9,492 nt of DNA. Origin: an uncultured Collinsella sp. (lineage in GTDB: Bacteria; Actinomycetota; Coriobacteriia; Coriobacteriales; Coriobacteriaceae). Shown piece by piece: positions 5,990 through 9,492 of the stretch. The notes under the pieces are model-generated. The model did not search any database. It saw only the letters and a list, made by a program, of their open reading frames with translations, and was not told the DNA's origin. Made by a program: the position numbers and the translations under genes. The stretch spans positions 1 to 9,492 of the forward strand of contig URZN01000029.1 of NCBI GenBank assembly GCA_900552345.1, given 5' to 3'. Within the stretch, counting starts at the first letter, position 1; every line of letters starts with the position of its first letter.

Positions 5990-7591
5990 TTAGCCCAGAC
6001 GCGGGAACAGCGGCTCGCCCTTCTCGACGGGCTGACCACCTGCAAGCAGGCCCCAAGCGCAAATGCCCTTGAGGTCGTCGGTCGCGGCCTCGTCCTCGCA
6101 GGACAGGCGGCGCAAGGCTTCGGCAGAGGTCTGGGGCATGAGCGGCATCAGCAGGTGAGCGGCAATGCGGATGGCCTCGAGCAGGTTGTAGATCACAAAC
6201 GCCAGCTCGTCAGCCTTGGCCTCGTCCTTGGCAAGCGCCCAGGGCTCGGAGTCCTCGATGTAGTGGTTGGCGGCGTGGATGAGCTCCATGACCTCGTCCT
6301 TAGCTCCACCGTAATCGAGCACGTCCATCTTGGCCATGTAGCGCTCGACCAGACCATCGGCGATCTTTGCCAGCGGGTTGTCGAACGCATCGAACGATGC
6401 GGGCTTGGCGGGCGCGCAACCGTCAAAGTACTTGCCGCTCATGTTGAGCGAACGCGAGATAAGGTTGCCCCAGCTGTTGGCCAGGTCGGCGTTGTAGACC
6501 TGCTCCATGCGATCGAAGCTGATGGCACCGTCGGTGCCGGGGACGACGTCGGTCATGAAGTAATAGCGATAGCCCTCGACGCCCAGCATGTCGATAACGT
6601 CCTGCGGAGCGATGGCGTTGCCGCGGCTCTTGGACATCTTCTCGGCCTTGCCGGTCTCGGCATTGCGCACGGTCAGGAAGCCGTGGGCAAAGACGTGCTC
6701 GGGCAGGGCCTCACCGATGGCCATGAGCATGGCGGGCCAAATGACGCAGTGGAAGCGGATGATGTCCTTACCCACGATGTGGAACTGCGCGGGCCAACGA
6801 TAGGCCAGTTCGGCACGCGCCTCGTCGGTGTCGACGCCGTAGCCGACGGCCGTCATATAGTTGAGCAGCGCATCGAACCACACGTAGGTCACGTGGCCCT
6901 CGTCAAACGGGACCTGAATGCCCCAGTCAAAGCTCGTGCGGCTCACGGAAAGGTCGTTAAGGCCGCCCTCGACAAAGCTGCGCACCTCGTTCATGCGGAA
7001 CGCAGGCTCGACAAAGTCGGGGTGCTCGTCGTAAAGCTTGAGCAGCTTGTCCTGGAAGGCGGAAAGCTTAAAGAAGTAGGACTCCTCCTGCACGCGCTCA
7101 AGCGGACGGTGGCAGTCGGGGCACAGGTGCTGGCCGACGCTGCCGTACTCCTCGTCGCCCTTCTGGACCTGCGTATCGGTGAAGTAGGTCTCGTCAGGCA
7201 CGCAATACCAGCCGTCGTAGCTGCCCTTATACAGGTAACCGGACTCCTTCATGCGCTCCCACAGGTACTGCACGGCATGATGCTGGCGCGGCTCGGTGGT
7301 GCGAATGAAGTCATCGTTGGAAATCTCGAGCTTGCTCCAAAGCTCCTTGAAGTGCGGAGCCTGGCTGTCGGTCCACTCCTGCGGCGTCATGCCATGCTTG
7401 GCTGCGGCCTCGGCGACCTTCTCGCCGTGCTCGTCCATGCCGGTCAGGAACTTAACGTTGTAGCCAGCGGAGCGGCGATAGCGAGCCTGAACGTCGGCGA
7501 TGATGGTGGAATAAGCCGTGCCCAGGTGCGGATCGGCGTTGACGTAGTAGATGGGCGTCGTGATAAAGAACGAAGGCTTGCTTTGATCCAT
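5990..7591 (-). CDS. metG: Methionyl-tRNA synthetase
   Basis: Class I aminoacyl-tRNA synthetase that charges initiator and elongator tRNA-Met. It has 533 residues, the short form without the C-terminal EMAPII-like tRNA-binding domain, and ends just after the helical anticodon-binding domain. The HIGH motif appears as PHLGTAY (HLGT at 22-25), GMDEHGEK (51-58) is the usual methionine-site segment, and KMSKSRGN is at 318-325. The zinc-knuckle insert keeps C130 (WYCVPDE) and a CPDC pair (157-160), but D133 stands where many members have the second cysteine. Anticodon-binding helices carry NSWGNL and SEPWALAK. The start ATG 7589-7591 follows GGAGG (7601-7605) by nine bases. rsmI lies 69 bp upstream; a minus-strand TAGAAT (7636-7631) in the gap is a weak -10 candidate. 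Confidence 0.97.
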   Translation of the reverse strand: MDQSKPSFFITTPIYYVNADPHLGTAYSTIIADVQARYRRSAGYNVKFLTGMDEHGEKVAEAAAKHGMTPQEWTDSQAPHFKELWSKLEISNDDFIRTTEPRQHHAVQYLWERMKESGYLYKGSYDGWYCVPDETYFTDTQVQKGDEEYGSVGQHLCPDCHRPLERVQEESYFFKLSAFQDKLLKLYDEHPDFVEPAFRMNEVRSFVEGGLNDLSVSRTSFDWGIQVPFDEGHVTYVWFDALLNYMTAVGYGVDTDEARAELAYRWPAQFHIVGKDIIRFHCVIWPAMLMAIGEALPEHVFAHGFLTVRNAETGKAEKMSKSRGNAIAPQDVIDMLGVEGYRYYFMTDVVPGTDGAISFDRMEQVYNADLANSWGNLISRSLNMSGKYFDGCAPAKPASFDAFDNPLAKIADGLVERYMAKMDVLDYGGAKDEVMELIHAANHYIEDSEPWALAKDEAKADELAFVIYNLLEAIRIAAHLLMPLMPQTSAEALRRLSCEDEAATDDLKGICAWGLLAGGQPVEKGEPLFPRLG

Positions 7592-7660
7592 GGGGTTTGT
7601 CCTCCAGAAAAACGTTGCATACAGGGGATGATTCTAGCGCAAGGGCTGGATATCCTCCAT

Positions 7661-8539
7661 CTATTGCATATCGAGCACCATGGCATAGACATCGCGCTTG
7701 CGGCGCGAATACTTCTGAGACAGGCGCTTGGCCACCGCAGAGGCGGGCTCCCCCTCCTCGAGCGCGGCGCGGATATCCTCGCGCAGGGCCTCGTCGGGAT
7801 CCGCTGCCGCGGCGCCAACCGGTACGATGCCAGCCTCCTCGTCCTCGCTCGGCGGCGCGATGACCAGCGCAATCTCGCCCTTTACCTCGCCGCGAGCACG
7901 CAGCTCCTCGGCGAGCTGGGCAGCGGGCCCGCGCAAGACCTCCTCGTGCAGCTTGGTGAGTTCGCGGCAGACGGCAACCTCACGCTGGGGAAAGACCTCC
8001 GCCACGGCCTCGAGCGTCGCCACGATGCGATGTGGAGACTCGTAGAAGATGAGCGCGCCGGGTACTACGGCAAGGCGCTGCAAACGGCGCACGCGGTCGC
8101 CGTGCTTTCGGTCCAAAAAGCCCTCGAAGAAAAAATGCTCGCAGGGAATGCCGGACGAAACGAGCGCCGTGACGCAAGCAGAGGGCCCGGGGATAACTTC
8201 GACGGGCACATCGGCCTCACGCGCTGCCTCGACCAGCGCCTGGCCGGGGTCGGACACACTCGGCATGCCGGCGTCCGAGGCAAAGGCGAGGGTCTCCCCC
8301 GCCAGCAGGCGGTCGACCAGGCCGGCGGCGCGACTGGCGATCACATTCTCGTCGCAACGGACAAGCGGCTTGGAAATGCCCAGGTGCATCAGCAGCTTTG
8401 ACGTCACACGCGTGTCTTCGCAGCAAATGGCATCGGCGGCGGCAAAGGCCTCGCCAACGCGCGGGGACAGGTCGCCCAGGTTGCCGATGGGCGTGCCGAC
8501 CACATAGAGTTTGCCCGTATGGGCGCTGTTTTGCGTCAT
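7661..8539 (-). CDS. rsmI: 16S rRNA (cytidine1402-2'-O)-methyltransferase RsmI
   Basis: Tetrapyrrole-methylase-fold enzyme that methylates the ribose of C1402 in the 16S rRNA decoding centre, using S-adenosylmethionine. The 292 residues fit the family. Motifs in order are GTPIGNLGD (15-23), CCEDTRVTSKLL (39-50), SDAGMPSVSDPG (88-99), IPGPSA (116-121), EGFLDRK (139-145), FYESPHRI (165-172) and CRELTKLHEE (191-200). A short C-terminal helical part (about 250-292, KRLSQKYSRRKRDVYAMVLD) resembles the RsmI helix-turn-helix tail. The start ATG 8537-8539 lies six bases after the stop of the GH5-like gene, and its weak TAGGTTG ribosome site overlaps that stop codon. Translation is therefore probably coupled to the upstream gene. 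Confidence 0.96.
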   Translation of the reverse strand: MTQNSAHTGKLYVVGTPIGNLGDLSPRVGEAFAAADAICCEDTRVTSKLLMHLGISKPLVRCDENVIASRAAGLVDRLLAGETLAFASDAGMPSVSDPGQALVEAAREADVPVEVIPGPSACVTALVSSGIPCEHFFFEGFLDRKHGDRVRRLQRLAVVPGALIFYESPHRIVATLEAVAEVFPQREVAVCRELTKLHEEVLRGPAAQLAEELRARGEVKGEIALVIAPPSEDEEAGIVPVGAAAADPDEALREDIRAALEEGEPASAVAKRLSQKYSRRKRDVYAMVLDMQ

Positions 8540-8545
8540 ATCAAC

Positions 8546-9492
8546 CTATTCAATCATGCCGCGCTCGAGCGTACCGAGTGCCGCGCGGGCGTCCCATGCT
8601 GCAATGCGCTTCTCGGTCTTCCACGTTTGGAAGAACCAACCGGCAGCCGGCGCAAACGAAGCCAGCTGGTTGGCGATAAACACGCGCTCGTAGGCATTGC
8701 GGCCCTCGGGCGTAACCGACGAGTTGGCAAAGATCGCCGCGCCCGACCATTCGCCCACCAGCACGGGGAACCCTGTCGAGATCGCTTCTTTAAGCTCGCG
8801 CTTGTTACGCGAAATCGCCGTCGCCAGCCCGCGGGGGCTCGTGATGTCGAGCGCATACTCGTCGCGGTAATGGTACAGGTGAAGGTCCATGTAGACGTTC
8901 TTGTACTTGGCACCGCGCATAAAATGCTTCCACTCGCTGGGATGCCCCGAAGACGAGAAGACGACGATCTTATCCTCGGGCATATACGAACGGACGAGCT
9001 CGTAGGCATCGCGATAGAAATTGCGCAAGTAGTGGGCCGGAATTCCATCCGTCATGGTAAAGAGGCTCTTGCGGACGCTCATCTGCGGCGTGTCCAGCAG
9101 CTCAATGCCCAGCAGGCTCTCGGCCTCGCCGTAGCGATCGGCCAAGCGCTCGAGCACGCCGAGTGCGACATGACGGCCGTTGGTGGACGAATGCCACTCG
9201 GCAACAGCCTCCGGCGTGGTGGGCGAATCGTTGGAATCGCCCTGGCCACCGGGCACCGTCGCCAGATCGAGCAGTACGCGGATGTCGTACTTGGCAGCCC
9301 ACTCAATTGCACGGTCGATGTAGTCGACAACCGAGATGTAGGACGCATCGGCCTCCTGCGAACCAAAGGCATACCAGGGCACCGGCAGACGCACGGCATT
9401 GAGACCGATCTGCGCCATGCGGCGAAAATCGTCCTCACTCACAAACGTCTCGTAATGACGGCGCATGCGCTCGTTATAGGCGGCGGTGCCCA
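8546..9492 (-). CDS. GH5-like (exo-beta-glucanase/cellulase-type) protein lacking the acid/base glutamate, 5' end outside the window
   Basis: The open frame runs off the right edge, and the first full codon is at 9490-9488. About 60-80 N-terminal residues are probably missing, and a signal or anchor cannot be judged. Positions count from the internal Met at 9466. The TIM-barrel pattern of family GH5 (exo-1,3-glucanase side) is visible: DDFRRMAQIGLNAVRLPVPW (12-31), VLLDLATVPGGQGDSNDS (64-81), DLHLYHY (194-200), VLVGEWSGA (235-243, nucleophile E239) and GWFFQTWKTE (276-285). In GH5 the acid/base sits in an NEP motif after a strand like GIELL. Here it reads GIELLDTP, with D125 and T126 (codon ACG, 9091-9089). 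It may thus be inactive as a hydrolase or bind sugars only. It is tightly coupled to rsmI. Confidence 0.8.
   Translation of the reverse strand, partial: GTAAYNERMRRHYETFVSEDDFRRMAQIGLNAVRLPVPWYAFGSQEADASYISVVDYIDRAIEWAAKYDIRVLLDLATVPGGQGDSNDSPTTPEAVAEWHSSTNGRHVALGVLERLADRYGEAESLLGIELLDTPQMSVRKSLFTMTDGIPAHYLRNFYRDAYELVRSYMPEDKIVVFSSSGHPSEWKHFMRGAKYKNVYMDLHLYHYRDEYALDITSPRGLATAISRNKRELKEAISTGFPVLVGEWSGAAIFANSSVTPEGRNAYERVFIANQLASFAPAAGWFFQTWKTEKRIAAWDARAALGTLERGMIE

Noticed and set aside
5975..8401. An 808-codon open frame on the plus strand opposite metG and rsmI
   Set aside because: It lies exactly antisense to two genes with unmistakable motifs. Its translation is a low-complexity Val/Leu/Gly/His-rich shadow typical of GC-rich codon use, with no domain and no ribosome site.
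1..9492. CRISPR arrays, prophage genes, toxin-antitoxin or restriction systems
   Set aside because: No regularly spaced repeats and no proteins of those families appear on either strand. The genes are conserved housekeeping functions.

Overview
The window is GC-rich, tightly packed bacterial DNA made almost entirely of housekeeping genes. Apart from one small gene, everything is read from the minus strand. The strong GGAGG-type ribosome sites, the GC-rich codon use, the divergent ProC, and the 57-residue membrane protein next to serS all fit a gut actinobacterium of class Coriobacteriia, most likely Collinsella. That placement is inferred from protein style, because no marker gene with a searchable identity could be compared here. 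The left end is not natural: bases 8-41 are exactly the Illumina Nextera read-2 transposase adapter. The window therefore starts at an untrimmed library or assembly end that cuts serS short.

Layout, left to right: adapter (1-41); 5' part of serS (42-894, minus); a short divergent promoter region with a 12-bp palindrome; a 57-aa single-span membrane protein (1006-1179, plus); a strong terminator nested between two inverted copies of a 26-bp repeat; proC (1338-2108, minus); rlmH (2182-2652, minus, GTG start) directly behind an SPFH/band-7 membrane protein gene (2659-3597, minus). Next is an AT-richer 387-bp spacer (3598-3984) that holds a 224-bp MITE-like element with 33-bp terminal inverted repeats (30/33 identical). 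It is followed by a terminator and tRNA-Leu(CAG) (3985-4071, minus) with its own promoter. The right half carries tatD (4115-5032), rsmA/ksgA (5022-5882), metG (5990-7591), rsmI (7661-8539) and the 3' part of a GH5-like glycoside hydrolase gene (8546-9492), all minus.

Transcription on the minus strand runs GH5-like > rsmI > metG, a terminator hairpin, then rsmA > tatD (11-bp overlap) > tRNA-Leu > terminator, then SPFH > rlmH > proC. The genes concern translation: two aminoacyl-tRNA synthetases, a leucine tRNA, and three rRNA methyltransferases. RsmA and RsmI act on 16S rRNA and RlmH on 23S rRNA. TatD nuclease, proline synthesis and a membrane scaffold protein sit alongside.

I do not see a new defence or mobile system. 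The points most worth a second look are the GH5-like protein that lacks its catalytic acid/base glutamate, the MITE-like element, the inverted repeats around the terminator, and the adapter contamination.
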